From Lepidodermella squamata (lineage: Eukaryota; Gastrotricha): a stretch of DNA of 64,000 nt. Both the position numbers and the translations under genes were made by a program. The notes under the pieces are model-generated. The model did not search any database. It was not told the DNA's origin and saw only the letters and a list, made by a program, of their open reading frames with translations. The stretch lies in NCBI GenBank assembly GCA_047495785.1, contig JBLDXI010000056.1, positions 310,001-374,000 on the forward strand. The letters are read 5' to 3'. Positions 20,501 to 32,289 of this stretch are shown piece by piece (positions within the stretch are counted from its first letter, which is position 1; every line of letters begins with the position of its first letter).

Positions 20501-23236
20501 TCGAACGGCGACAACGACCCGGCCGGCGCGCCCGAGTTCGCCGCCGCCGAACTGCTCGACTTGGGCTTGATCGTAAACCGCCCGCGCAGCAGCTGGTTCG
20601 ACTCCGAGACCGGCTGCGCGGCCGAGGTCGACGCGATCTCGGGCGAGTTGCCCGGCTTCTGACTCGAATTCACGACGTTCTGCACCGACAGCGGCTGCAC
20701 GCACGCCGTCTCCCGCCGCGCCTGCTTCGGCTGCGTCGGCCCGCTCGAGTCGTCCGAGCCCAGCTCCGTCTGCACCGACACGTCGAGGAACGAGCTCGGG
20801 CCCACCTGCACGCCCGTGTGCGTCGAGAACGCGGCGCGCAGGTCCCACGAGGTCTGCGAGAAGCCGTCCGAAATCAGCCCGGCCTCCTTGCCGCCCTTCA
20901 CGATCACGTCGTGACTCGTCTGACTGCCCTTCGCCGGCCGTTTCTGCGACGGCAGGTCAAGCGTGTCCGTCGACACGGTCGTGAACCGTTTTTTCGTCGC
21001 CGGCGCCGCAGATTTTTCCGCATTAACAACAGCAGCAACGGGTGGTGCTGGGGGCTGAGTTTTCGGCTGTGGTGGTGGTGCTGGTTCGGGCTTCGGAGGC
21101 TCAACAACTCGGCGAACTTTCGGCGCCTTCGACGACGTGATTTGCGGTGCGGCGACCGGTTCTTCGACTGGTTTCGGCGGCGACTCCGCCGGCTTTTTCA
21201 CCGCCTCCTTCACAGGCTCCGGCTTCTTCGGCGACGCAACCGCTGGCTTCTTCGCCGCCGGTTCCAGGGTGACCCAGCTGGGCGGTGGGTGCAGCGTGGG
21301 CAGCGGGGGCGAGGCCATCGGCGGCACGGACGCCGGCATTTTCAGCTGGGGCGAGGCGGGGGATAGCGAGCCGAGGGGCGACAGTTTCGGCTCGATTTTC
21401 AGGAAATCGTGCTCGATTGCCGCTGGTTTCTGAGGCGCAGGCGCTGGTGCTGCGTCTTCAGGCTCGGGTAGGACAGGCGAAAATTCCTGTCTCGCGAGTT
21501 TCGCTAGATCTGTGACTACCCCGATCGGCGACAGCAACTGCATAACCGGCGAGGGGAGGGCTACGTTTTGTAAAATTCGAGAAATGTCGTCCTTTTTCGG
21601 CGGAGTTGACGAGCTGCAATCAGCCGGTTGTTTTTGTTGAGATATTGTCGGCTGAGGTGGAGGTGGCGGGTCCATTTTCAGAGCAGGCGGCACGTTGGCC
21701 CGATTGCCGGTGGCCCTTCGAACCGGGGCGACTGATGGTAATTTTGGAGATTGAGCTTTGGGCTGTGGGGGCGGAGGCGGAGGGTCTTTTTTCGGGGTTT
21801 CTACTGCGACCTGAGGCGGTTTCTCTTCTTCTTCATCGTCCTCGCTATCATCACTGTCATCGTCTTTGATTTCGCCCTCTGACTCATCGCTAGATGATTC
21901 CGATTCTGAGGAAGATAATTGAGTATCGCCAAATAGTTCCATTTTCTTCAATTCCAACAGATTATTCGGTGGTTTCTTCTCACTTGCCTGAATTTAACAC
22001 AAAAGATTCACATTTTTATGATATCGATTAAAATTCGAATAATTTCAGCTCCTTCCCGTACAAATTTGCTCTCACTCATCTTAGACATTAATCTGAAGAT
22101 GGCATTCCTACATCCAAAAATGATTCAAAAGCGAAAAATACGTGTACACATTTGTATACTTCAGTTAAGCTCAATGCACTGGAAATATGCACGCATTATC
22201 CCAAAACTACGAAAACGACATTTTTTTCTGTCTGAGCCATATTAGGTCACGTTCTTTCAACGTATCGTAAAAGCTACCTAATTCCTTGAGATCAACAGGA
22301 AATGTCAATTTTGATGAATTGACCGAAAAATATCGTAAATAATGATTAAATTTACCTGACGAACAGAGCCAGACCGTGGTTCAACTGTAACAAAATTAGG
22401 ACTCGATGTAGCTGACTGGACGCCGCCACGCTGCTGCATCAGCAGAGAACTTGCAGCAGATGACGGTGGAATCGTGACACTCGGCTTTTCTTCCTTCGCA
22501 GCAACCGTCGTCGTCGGCGGCTTAACTTCGACAACCGGTTTAGCCGCCGGCGGTTTCTTCGTAGCAGAAGCAGTATTTGAAGCAGTTTGAGTCTTGTTGT
22601 TATTGCCATTCGTATTAGTATCACTCTTTTTAGCAGAACTAGAATCACCGGTGGTTGAACTACCATTAGTATTTGTATTGCCATGCACTTTGGACGAGGG
22701 TGGAGTGACCGGTTGTTGTTGTTGATGCCGTCTTTGGTCTCCATCCTTGTTGGATGTTGATTGGCGAGAAGACGAGGAATCTTTCAGACTCACGGGCGTT
22801 GGCGGTTGCGGCGTTACACCGACCGCGTTACGTATCGACTGCTCAGGAATGCCGAAAAACTTCTCCATAGGTCCCAAAATATTTGAAAGCTTTAATTGCA
22901 ATTCATCGTTGGTCGAGGCTGCTGTTGATACCTAAAGAATCAAAACATCCTTGAAGTGCAGCTTCGTAGCCGGCCACTGAAACTAACCGTTAACTTTTCA
23001 GGTCTGTTCGTCGTAGTACTTTTCGAATGACCAGACGTCTGTTTGTGCACATTGTCGGAATTACCACTTGGTTCTTGCTTCACTTGAGCACCAGAAGAAG
23101 AACTATTACCCTTTACGATAAGGTCACCTTTAACGTTCACGGGGTGTTTAGCAGGAGAATCTGTAGTCGTTGAGGCTGCAATCTGCGGCTGTTTGCCAAC
23201 ATCTGAAAGACGCAGTGAATTCGAATCAGCTGCCAT
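17575..23236 (-). CDS. lilli: AFF/FMR2 family (lilliputian) homologue, super elongation complex scaffold
   Basis: Exons on the minus strand: 23236-22988, 22931-22356, 21987-20287 and 18288-17575. All junctions are phase 0 with GT-AG, giving 1,079 residues. The start ATG at 23236 has an in-frame TGA directly upstream, and a TTTCAG acceptor near 23266 suggests a 5' UTR intron. The middle holds the Ser/acidic tract typical of AFF proteins (LSSSESESSSDESEGE) and long Pro-rich stretches. The C-terminal homology domain spans the last junction (YLDAMLAFLLQ|VCAHEATH). It continues with LCHQAKAVLASRLYD, a GSVGSTSSSGSS linker, and a final helix set (KAFFDRFSPALNSRASLLDL). In the family this protein scaffolds P-TEFb and ELL in transcription elongation. 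The canonical AFF N-terminal motif is not evident. Confidence 0.75.
18289..20286. other. Intron 3 of the AFF homologue (2.0 kb)
   Basis: On the minus strand the donor is GTACAG next to 20287 and the acceptor GCGTCAG next to 18288. It is AT-rich with many short A/T runs. No conserved or coding structure was recognised on either strand. Confidence 0.6.
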
Positions 23237-24249
23237 TCATATACAGCGCCACCTTTTCGGTTAAGGCGGCTGAAACACCGTAAAAATCCGATGAAGATAT
23301 AACAAAAAAATAACAAATCTATGAAAAATAGCAAGGAAAGCTTAAGTAACTCCCAAGAGCTTTGGTACAAAGTGAGAGGAGCTGGAATCAGCACCCGGTT
23401 TCGCTTAATTCAAAGAATAATGTCCATTAGCCATCAGCGTTGTTACACTCGTTACTTGCTATTAAAAGATAGCGCGAGAACCTAGAACTTGGAAAAGCAA
23501 GTTTTCTCAAGTCTCTTCGGTGCAAATCGTGAACAACACCATACACACCACTTTACACGGATTGTATGTCTCGCTAAGCAGCCAAAAACAAGAAAGCTCA
23601 AACATCGTATCAAGGATGAGCGTGTATTGCGTTATGCGTGATGTGTGTGCATAGCACAGAATACACCTAAAGACCTGACGGCATACATAGTAGTGCAATG
23701 GCATAGTAGTAGGCGATGAACTACATCATGCGAACCAGCCACTACCCGAAAAGCTGTACACACATCGAGATAAACATACAAACAAGGGACATAAAAGGTC
23801 ACGAAAAACCCTTTTAACGAAAGATATTTTCATATTTTACAGACTGGGGGTTTATTATATAAATATTAAATATTGATTTCCCGCAGCTTTAACAATAAAT
23901 TATGGCTTCAAAAATAAAAAGATGCACAGAATCTTTCGCGATTCGCGAGCATTCGCGATGAGTGAACCCTCGCTGCCTTTCGCCGCTTACCTCCGAGGTT
24001 TCCGAAAGGTTTGCCGCGCCTTCTAAGCTTGTAAGCCAGAATAATGCCGTTCTTCCAGGGGTAAACTTGCCACATTCTTCGTCGATTTCCAAGTTTGCCA
24101 GCGTTCTTTTCACTGCGTTTTTCCTCTCCACCGTTGGTGTAAACTTGTCGATTCAAAATGGCTGGATTCTGATTAATCATTCATCAAACATCAAACATGC
24201 TTTCCTTGATATTCAAATGCTTTAGAAGATTATATATCGTGAGTTCAAA
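23237..24249. promoter_or_regulatory. Divergent intergenic region shared by the AFF homologue and ZC3H15
   Basis: About 1 kb separates two head-to-head start codons. On the minus strand an ATG ORF at 24180 runs to a GTAAGC donor near 23988. Spliced to the acceptor near 23266 it would give a 5' leader exon of the AFF gene containing an upstream ORF. No TATA box is obvious. Role as a bidirectional promoter is inferred from geometry. Confidence 0.45.
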
Positions 24250-25448
24250 ATGCCACCGAAAAGCAGCTCGGCATCGAAGAAGCAAGAGGTGAAGAAACAA
24301 GACAAGATTATCGAGGACAAGACATTTGGTCTCAAGAACAAAAAAGGTGCTCAAACGCAGAAATATGTGCAACAGCTAACTCACCAGGTTAAATCTGGTG
24401 GTCTTAGTGCCCGCAAAGCTGATCGCTTAGCTGAGCCGACTCGTAAAGACAAGAAGGAGGAGGAACAAAGGCGCCTTGAAGAGCTGAAGGAACTCTTCAA
24501 ACCTGTCGTGGAAAAGCCAAAAAATACGGATAATGTTGATCCCAAATCCATTCTGTGCGGTTAGTCAAAATCAAAATGTTTTGATATATTTTATCGTCGC
24601 GTTTCTCCCACAGCGTTTTATAAGCAAGGTCTTTGCACTCGAGGGCAGAAGTGCAAGTTCTCGCATGACATGAACTCAGCCGCAGCTGCTGGAGAACGCA
24701 AGTCGGAGAAAAAGAATCTTTATGAAGACGCTCGTGAAGACACAATGGAAAACTGGGACGAAACCGAGCTTCGGAACGTGATCGATAAGAAACACGGTGA
24801 AGCCGATAAAACAAAACCTAAAACAGACATTGTGTGCAAGTTCTTCATCGACGCTGTTGAAAATAAGAAATACGGCTGGTTCTGGGAATGGTACATCTTT
24901 GAAAATTAAGACTTAATTAAACAAATTATGTTAATTTCAGCCCAAATGGAAACGATAAGTGCCATTACCGGCACGCTCTGCCACCTGGTTTTGTTTTGAA
25001 GAGTGAGAAGGGTAAGAAGAAGGAAGATGGCGATGAATTGACGCTTGAAGACTTGATCGAACGAGAGCGCGCGTTGCTACCTGCTACTCAAACTAGGATT
25101 ACCCTCGAATCTTTCCTCGCGTGGAAGGAGCGGAAGAAGCAGGAGAAATTGAAGGCCCTGGGCGAAGCTAGCTCGAAGAAGAAGGAGCAGTTCAATGCCG
25201 GCAAGTTGACGGGTCTTAGCGGTCGTGACCTGTTCGATTACAACCCTGACCTGGCGCGGGCCGATGAGAACGACGAAGATGGCGGTGAAGTCGTTATGTT
25301 CGAGCGAGACGAGGACGAAGAAGATGCGGCAATGATGGCGGAGGAGGCGGCCGAGGAGGAGCGGAGGGCTCGCGAAAGAGCGGCTTTGAGAGCCGAGGAA
25401 GAGGCAGAACTCGCGGCACAAGTCGAAGCAGCTCAAATAAGCGAATGA
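24250..25448 (+). CDS. ZC3H15: ZC3H15/DFRP1 homologue, DRG1-binding CCCH zinc-finger protein
   Basis: Exons 24250-24559, 24614-24890 and 24941-25448 (phases 1 and 2), 364 residues. The N-terminus ([20 protein letters not shown]) and the order of blocks match the family. The first C3H1 finger is C103-x7-C-x5-C-x3-H and lies across the first splice site. The second CCCH finger ([20 protein letters not shown]) lies across the second splice site. [15 protein letters not shown] and [17 protein letters not shown] are the conserved DFRP-type helices that bind the GTPase DRG1 in relatives. The acidic, Glu-rich C-terminus is shorter than in vertebrates. The expected role is stabilising DRG1 and acting on ribosome-associated translation in the cytoplasm. 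Confidence 0.93.
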
Positions 25449-26470
25449 AGTATTTGTTTGGTGATAACTAATGACAGCTTTAGATGCTTGCTTCCTGTAG
25501 AAAAACTGTGCGGGTCGGTGGCGTTGCGCGGCTTGCATTTCAGCCCCAGGTTTCGGGTGCCGGTGAGGGTCCCGTCGAGCCGCGTGACGCCCCCGCCCCT
25601 CGCCGTGTCTTATTGTCTCATGCTCTTTCACACAAAACAAAACTATGATAAATAATGAAATGAAGTTGGTTTTTCAATTTCCCGAGTCTCTTGGTTCCAT
25701 GGGAAATCGCATGCCAAATTTGAGCGTTCTAACAAGAAACTGAATGAAAAAATTCTGGAAAATTGCAAAATTGCTAAAACCAAGCTTAAACTTCATAGAC
25801 GGAAGGAGCTTCGTGAATTCACAAATTCATCGGTGCGTAGTTGGGCGTAGGTTTTGTAGTAAGGACTGATCAATCCACTTCTCATCTGCTCCGCTGAGTA
25901 AACAAAGTTGTTCTCCTTCATAACAACTTAGGCATCCCATTTTATTTTCGGGCACGCAGCTTGCACTTGTGTAGTTATCGCACTAACTGTTTTTTAATTA
26001 TTTGAAATGGGAATAAGACAAGTTTAAGCTATAATGTCAAAAATTTATTGCCGAATGCTGGTTCCAAGTTTGAAAATATGATAGAAATTGACGGGTATGA
26101 TTAAGAAAAATGGCGCGACAATAATTTCGAATTTGTGGGCTGTAATCTTCCATCGAACTGGAGAGCTAGCTGAGTTTGCTTTGAGTTTTCTCTATTCGGT
26201 CTACAAGTAAAAGACGATTTGACTCGATCGATTACATTCGAGTGAGTGCCATTGAATCTCAAATATTCACTTGGGGTTATCGCCGATTTGAATGTTTCGC
26301 TCATTTTCGAGAGATTTTGTTTGAGAAAAATGGGGATAAGTATTTTTTATCGGATTTTTCTGGCCTTCTTCAAATTTGCACCATTATGACCTGACGATTT
26401 TTCGAATTTTTTGTCATTTTTATTCAACTTTCTGTTATTTTCTCGTAGACTTTAAGTGTCTATATTTAAA
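25449..26470. other. Intergenic between ZC3H15 and ACTR3
   Basis: Contains the ZC3H15 3' UTR (AATGATAAATAATG near 25650) and the upstream region of ACTR3. AT-rich; no supported gene. Confidence 0.5.
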
Positions 26471-28291
26471 ATGACCGCAACACAGACGCCGGCGATCGTC
26501 ATCGACAACGGCACAGGCTACACGAAACTGGGCTACGCCGGCAACACGGTGCCGAACTTCATCATCCCATCCGCGATTGCCGTGCGCGAGTCGGCGAAAC
26601 TCGGCGACAACTCGTCGTCGCAGCGCGTCGGCCGCGGCGGCATCGACGACCTCGACTTCTACATCGGCGACGAGGCGACGGGCCCGGACGCGGTCGGCTA
26701 CTCGGTGCGCTGGCCCGTGCGCCACGGCGTCATCGACGACTGGGACCTGATGGAGAAGTTCTGGGAACAGTCCATTTTCAAGTACCTCCGCGCCGACCCG
26801 GAGGAGCACTACTTCCTGCTGACCGAGCCGCCGCTGAACCCGCCGGAAAACCGAGAATACACCGCCGAGATCATGTTCGAGTCATTCAACGTCCCGGGCT
26901 TGTACATTGTCGTCCAGGCTGTGTTAGCCCTGTGCGCGTCCTGGACGGATCAGAAGGTGGAGCGGACCCTGACCGGGTGTGTCATCGACTCTGGGGACGG
27001 CGTGACGCACGTGATCCCGGTTGCGGATGGCTATGCGATCGGGTCCTGCATCAAGCACATTCCGATTGCTGGGCGCGATATTACGTATTTCATCCAGCAG
27101 CTGTTGCGAGACCGCGAGCCGACCATTCCGCCGGAGCAGTCGCTGGAAACGGCGAAGCAGATCAAAGAGCAGATGTGCTATGTTTGCCCGGATATTGCGA
27201 AGGAGTTCGACAAGTACGACTCGAAGCCCGATAAGTGGCTAAAAGTTTTCAAAGGTACGCTTTTTTCTATGTACAAAAAACTGAACTCAAAAGTCTACAG
27301 AAATGCGCTACCCATAAGCTCCGCAATTATTTTTTGATATATCAACTTTCTTCTCGCATTTTATTTCTTTTTCCCGGAAATTGAAGCTACAAAGGGCATT
27401 CGTCATCCTTAATCCGCGTAAAAAGCGTAACATTAATCATAGAAAACCAGGAAAAACCCGCTAGTGGCAGGTTGGAACAAATTTCACCGGAGTTTTGTGA
27501 TTCCACGAAATTTCCATTGAGGGCTCTTTAAGGCTCTTTCACTTGGGCTCATGTCTAAATAAAATGCCTCTTTTACGTGTCCGAAATTGGCAAATTTGGC
27601 TCCAAGGTTTAGCTAGTGGGTTATAGGTTTTAGGCATTGAGCAACAATTTGGGCGACAGACGTGAGAATCGAGGAACTTAATTGTGCACTGTTCCAGGTC
27701 GCGTTGCGCAATTGAGCAAATAGTCTAAACACAGATTGACTAATTTTTTTATTTGTTTCCTACTGAAAATTTGAGAAATCTAATTTTGTTGTTTTTCCTG
27801 TAGGCCTGAATGCGGTGACGAAAGCCGGCTTCCAGGTGGACGTGGGCTACGAGCGGTTCCTCGGGCCGGAGGTGTTCTTCCACCCGGAGTTCGCGAACCC
27901 CGACTTCGTGACGCCGCTGCCGGAGGTCGTCGACAACGTCATCCAGGAGTGCCCGATCGACGTGCGACGAGCCTTGTACAAAAACATCGTCCTATCGGGT
28001 GGGTCGACGATGTTCAAGGACTTCGGGCGGCGGCTGCAGCGCGACATAAAGGTGACGGTGGACGGGCGGCTGCGCGCGGCCGAGGAGCTGTCGGGCGGGC
28101 AGCTGAAGCCGCAGGCTGTCGACGTGCAGGTGGTGTCGCACCCGCTGCAGCGCTACGCCGTGTGGTTCGGCGGCTCGATGCTGGCGACGTGTCCGCAGTT
28201 CCACGCGCAGTGCCACACGAAGCGCGACTACGAGGAGATCGGGCCGTCGATCGCGCGACACAACCCCATTTTCGGCATGCTGTTCACTTGA
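26471..28291 (+). CDS. ACTR3: Actin-related protein 3 (Arp2/3 complex subunit)
   Basis: Exons 26471-27254 and 27804-28291 (phase 1, 549-bp intron), 423 residues against 418 in human. The N-terminus carries the actin-fold phosphate-binding loop ([16 protein letters not shown]). Other Arp3 signatures are [39 protein letters not shown], a second phosphate loop ([19 protein letters not shown]) and [20 protein letters not shown]. The end is the family-typical [13 protein letters not shown]. In the family Arp3 pairs with Arp2 to nucleate branched actin filaments, with ATP bound in the cleft. Coding GC content is very high. A highly confident orthologue. Confidence 0.97.
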
Positions 28292-28623
28292 AGCCGGTGC
28301 TAATACGTATACGCAATACATACGTCTTCTTCTACGTCTCTGTTCGTCTTTTTATCGCAATATATTTAACGTAAGTAGTAGCTTGCAGATTCAGGCTTTT
28401 TTCTACGATTCGCAATGCTCTAGAAAGTATTTAAGGTTTTCCCCCAGATGAGCAACGACCATTAGCATTATTATAGGAAGCAACACTTATTTATAGAATT
28501 AGCAACAACAATTTCAACTATTTTTTGGATTTTTTAAATCATTTTTCACGTATTCACGGCGAAGAAGTCCGAGGGCCCGGAAGCGTCGATCGTTGGGCAG
28601 CTTGACAGTTGCGCTTTTCTCGC
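28292..28623. other. Convergent 3' region of ACTR3 and the 122-aa gene
   Basis: About 330 bp between two facing stop codons. It holds both 3' UTRs; no other signal is seen. Confidence 0.5.
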
Positions 28624-28992
28624 TTAAATTAACCCGGCTTTGATTGTCTCGAGTAACTTTTCGTAGGGGTTCTCTGACTTTGAGGTCAGCAGAGCGAAGA
28701 TACCTAGCAACAAAAGCTGCTCGTTTTCGCTGGTTCCTATAGCTGAGTGGACAATGTTGGAATATCCGATTTTGTAAGTACCATCGGCAAAAATTTTCCG
28801 AACAGAAAGTGCCATATAGTGAGTGATCACCGGTGAACTAAACTGCATAGGCGGTTTTTTGCCTCTCTTGAGGACAATTTCCTCGTTGCTGCCTGATTTA
28901 AAAACAGACACCTTGGCAATCCACATCGCCACCAGCGCCTTGTGTCCAAAAAAACCGAACCGAAAGTCGATTTGCTTAGTCGAGGACATCAT
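28624..28992 (-). CDS. Hypothetical 122-aa protein, single exon
   Basis: The ORF starts at tandem ATG codons (28992 and 28989) and ends with TAA at 28626-28624, tail to tail with ACTR3. The protein is a small basic/hydrophobic mix with a Gly/Lys-rich centre (LKRGKKPPMQFSSP). A leucine-rich segment near the C-terminus (LLLLGIFALLTSK) is too short and amphipathic to be a clear membrane helix. There is no signal peptide or known domain. Codon use is less GC-biased than in its neighbours. It may be a genuine small intronless gene, or one exon of a larger gene that I cannot see. Confidence 0.45.
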   Translation of the reverse strand: MMSSTKQIDFRFGFFGHKALVAMWIAKVSVFKSGSNEEIVLKRGKKPPMQFSSPVITHYMALSVRKIFADGTYKIGYSNIVHSAIGTSENEQLLLLGIFALLTSKSENPYEKLLETIKAGLI

Positions 28993-29118
28993 CTATATTC
29001 GTACTGTCGTTATGTACCATCAACGCTTTTTTCATGGAAACCTGACATGAAAGGTAGCTATTGTTCGGCGTGTTCTGCCACCAAACACCAAACTTATTCT
29101 TTTTAACGCAAAACACTA

Positions 29119-29560
29119 CAGTCAGCCCCTGCTATAGCGCAATTTCAGGGGATACAAGGAAAAGTTGCGCGTAGGCGAAACTTGCGTTAAAGCGAATAAA
29201 GTGCCGGAATTCGGAATTTTATTACTATATAGCAATTTTTTCTAGTTTGAGATGATATCAGTGATCTTTTTGCGGTTTTATTTTGTCAAAATCGACTGAG
29301 TATCGTCCAGGAGCTTCAGTGCCATTAGCACCATTTCCCACACACTAATAGCTCGACTTCAGCTTGCGATTAGCTTGACCTTGTTAGTAGGTATAGCTCA
29401 GTACCTGAGCTATTTCGCGCGCTCCTTCGATCAACATCTCCGAAACGGGGCAGTTCTTGGCGTTATGTTCTTTCAGGTATTTCAACAGACGTTCATCTAA
29501 CAGAGGATATTTGCCGTCAACTATTCTAGTTCGTTCCGTTCGTCGCCCCTCTTCGACCAC
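29119..29560 (-). mobile_element. pogo/Tigger-like DNA transposon fragment with CENP-B-type HTH
   Basis: TA (29117-29118) is followed by CAGTCAGCCCCTGCTATAGCGC, a pogo/Tigger-style terminus at a TA target. On the minus strand, 29560-29405 is open for 52 codons and encodes a second helix-turn-helix of the Tc5/CENP-B type (DGKYPLLDERLLKYLKEHNA, then VSEMLIEGAREIAQ). No DDE catalytic domain or opposite terminus is seen, so the copy is a fragment. The HTH segment is bounded by an AG (TTAAAAG) and a GT (CAG|GTACTG), so an exon of a co-opted gene is a weaker alternative. Confidence 0.6.
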
Positions 29561-30498
29561 CTTTTAATTGAAAATTAATGATAGGAAAGAGGAAATAATG
29601 TTTGATGGCCCAAACGATGGGAAAAATTTCTGGTAAAAATGATACCACTTGCATTATGACCCTAATTTTAGGCATTTTTCGAAGAATAGTATATTGAGAA
29701 TTAAAAATATTTCAATTCCATTCTGATGTCATTTTTCTTTTTTTCCAGGTGCCTTTGTCGATTGCTGCTTGTTAGCAATTTAAAAATCATCGCCTAGCTG
29801 CCGATTGCCTGTGTTTTTTGTAAAAAATGCTGATAAATAATGCTTCCAATGATCGACAAATCGAATCGAAAGATGTGTAATTTGTATCGCTTTTCCTGTG
29901 TCCAGTCTTCGGATGAGCTGCTGATACGTTCGGATGCAATTTCCAAAAGGGCTGCGACGACTCGATTGCTTTCTATACGTAAAATATGTTATCAGCTGCT
30001 AATCTTATTATTATATTATATTATTATTATTATTGTCTTGTGTACGCGAGTCGAGCCGACGAAATCGACAGAACAATAAAAATACCAACGAATGAAACTT
30101 TTATGTCTTGTTGGAAATATTTGGGGATTTTATGTTGAGAATTACACGAGTATTCAGCCTGCGAGGTTACTCGAAAGAGAGGGCGACATTATAATGAGTA
30201 ATGAAAGAGGTCGCGCAGCGAAAAATAGTTTCTCCGTGGGCTCATTTTGTCACGGAACAGTGGAAGTAAAAAATCGAACAAATTCGCTGCTTATCACTAT
30301 CACTTTAATGGGAGCCGGATCTCATATAAAATGCAGGTATTTGCGCATTACCATGCCAAAAGCTAAAACTGTGGCATATTACTCCAGACCATTGGATACA
30401 GAATCCGATATAGATGTGATACTGATACTGATTTTATTACATTTCGTCTGTCAACATTTAGCAATAGGTAATGTGCCTAGCTCTAGTTAGGACTAGTT
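29561..30498. other. Intergenic, AT-rich, no supported gene
   Basis: Includes a (TTA)n-like run near 30008-30032 and ORFs at 29840-30079 and 30092-30490 that have no codon bias, no domains and no splice support. I do not call a gene here. Confidence 0.45.
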
Positions 30499-30935
30499 GA
30501 GGACTTGAATGCCGAAGATTTGCACCGCACAACGCCGTTGCATTCGGCAGTTGAGGGTGCACACACTGAAACGACATGACAGTGAATTCTGTCGGTGCCA
30601 ATCTTAATGCTGCAGGCTACAGGCCTAAATGGTCGGACAGCTTTTCGCAGCCAAATTTTGATAACCAGGTAATGATTTCTTGTTTCTCAGATCCGATCGA
30701 CATCCGGCGATGTCAAAGCGAGATTTATAGTGTTGACGTCGGGGATGATGATGGGACTACGCCACTCCACATAGGTGCAACTTACGACCATCGAAAAACG
30801 ACGCAGCGCGGATGCGACATTGAGTTGAAAGGCGAAAATCAGTCTTCGCACTAATGACGTCATTCAAGGGACACCACTCACCACTCGGCTGTCGACATCC
30901 TTCTGAACTGTGGTGTTTTTCTCAATAAACTATCA
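30499..30935 (+). pseudogene. Ankyrin-repeat protein pseudogene (frameshifted)
   Basis: Three fragments in different frames carry ankyrin-repeat signatures. The first has LNAEDLHRTTPLHSAVEGA (about 30505-30561) and ends at a stop. The second has SVGANLNAAG and DDDGTTPLHIGATYDHRKT followed by RGCDIELKGENQ (about 30585-30835). The third has HSAVDILLNCG (about 30883-30916). The TPLH core, the G-A-N-L-N/D-I-E loop and the LL-x-C-G ends are in the expected order, but stops and frame changes separate them. A decayed repeat protein gene is the simplest reading. Confidence 0.55.
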
Positions 30936-31436
30936 TGAGACGTTCTCATGGATAATTAGTAATAACTTCATCATTTTCAGTCGATTAAATCGTTATCATA
31001 GGTTGACTGCTTGTTCTAGAGTTGTCGATGCGATTTTATATACGCCCAGATTTGCAAAAAAGCCGCTCATTGCTAATCTGCTTAATTCGGAGATTTTTGT
31101 AGCATTTATTCCGAACCTAAACAATAATCCTGTTTATTAAAACTATCATCTCGGTGCGAGCATGGATAAAGACGCAGCATTATCGCGATTAATATATAAC
31201 CAGAGATTATCGATCGGGAGAATCAAGTAGTGCGATGGCAAATCATCTTTGCAAAAAATCTCTTCAATAAGCTAATTGAAGGGCGACGCGTACCGACGTA
31301 GAATTACAGGTGAGATGTGCATGTGACATCGACCGGAACGTGACTGCAAATTGAAATTTCCTCCTCGCCAGTAGAATTCATTACGATGCGTGATGAGTGC
31401 TGTGATATGTTTTTTAAACTATAAATCAGCTCATTC
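30936..31436. other. Intergenic, no supported feature
   Basis: AT-rich sequence with short random ORFs only. Confidence 0.4.
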
Positions 31437-31598
31437 ATGGCAGCAATGAATTTCCGAATAAAAAACGCAACAGACATCACCGGTATAGAATGGACGACGC
31501 AATCCAGTGAAGATACCGAGTCAATTGGCCTTATGAAAATAATCCTACCCATCGTCGCTGGCTTCGCCATTTTCTGCGGTATATCCATCTTGCTATAG
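31437..31598 (+). CDS. Candidate 53-aa C-tail membrane micropeptide
   Basis: ATG at 31437 to TAG at 31596-31598, with an in-frame TAA five codons upstream. The last 21 residues form one strongly hydrophobic helix ending at the stop (KIILPIVAGFAIFCGISILL). They follow a polar N-terminal part with an N-x-T site (NAT). This is the layout of a tail-anchored or single-pass protein. No homologue recognised. It could also be the terminal exon of a longer receptor, or a chance ORF. Confidence 0.3.
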   Translation: MAAMNFRIKNATDITGIEWTTQSSEDTESIGLMKIILPIVAGFAIFCGISILL

Positions 31599-31670
31599 AA
31601 GCTCTTAAACCTCTATAAATATGCCTTTTAAACAGTTCTCTTTATCGCTGGACTCTGTTCCAGGACTCTG

Positions 31671-32289
31671 ATGAGAAGTGTATCTTTCGAGAATGAGGCC
31701 GGCAATGACAGCAACATTCTTATGGCAGACGAATGCAACGAGCCATTGAACAAACTTAAATCAAACTATCCGCAATCCCTTGCGGTAAAAATTCGCAATT
31801 TTGTTAATATTATATGCACATTTTTTCAAAAGGCTCCTGTCATAACGGTAACTTCGGCTACGAGTGATCATGAACGGCTTTGTTCGCCCCCAGCGAAAAC
31901 CCGAGCAATGTCAGTCTCAGGTTTGGATGAATAAGCGATTTTCCCTATTATTTATTGAAACCTTGGCATATCTTTAGGTCAAGGCGATGCTACAATGAGG
32001 CTTAGGGAATGTATATCCTTAGCAGCCTTGCCCACGTCGTCGAATTCCTATGAACCAGCGTCTGACATCAAGGAGGAAACATCTTACAAAGACGAGGACT
32101 TTCTGACCACTGTTACGATCAAACGTCCACAAACGCCGGGCGATACGAATTCCGGCAAGACGAACACTGTAGTTTTGTAAGTTGTTTCAAAATGTTCTGA
32201 CAGCACTGTTTATAAGATAATTGCATTATAGGTCTCTGGATGTCGCAAACAATTTGCTGCGATCAGCATCGGATGCTGTCTACCGGTGA
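31671..32289 (+). CDS. Small three-exon gene of unknown function
   Basis: Exons 31671-31920, 31978-32176 and 32232-32289. Donors GTTTGG and GTAAGT and acceptors TCTTTAG and TTATAG join in phases 1 and 2 without stops, giving 168 residues ending TGA. The protein is Ser/Thr/Asn-rich with a short hydrophobic patch (VKIRNFVNIICTFF) and an acidic/Thr segment (DIKEETSYKDEDFLTTVTIK). A TTCCAG acceptor just before the ATG suggests a 5' UTR intron. The three-way phase agreement is the main support; no domain recognised. Confidence 0.5.

Noticed and set aside
23908-24180. 90-codon ATG ORF upstream of the AFF gene as its missing N-terminus
   Set aside because: Splicing it to the first coding exon does not keep frame, because a TGA lies directly before the exon's ATG. 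It can only be leader sequence or an upstream ORF.
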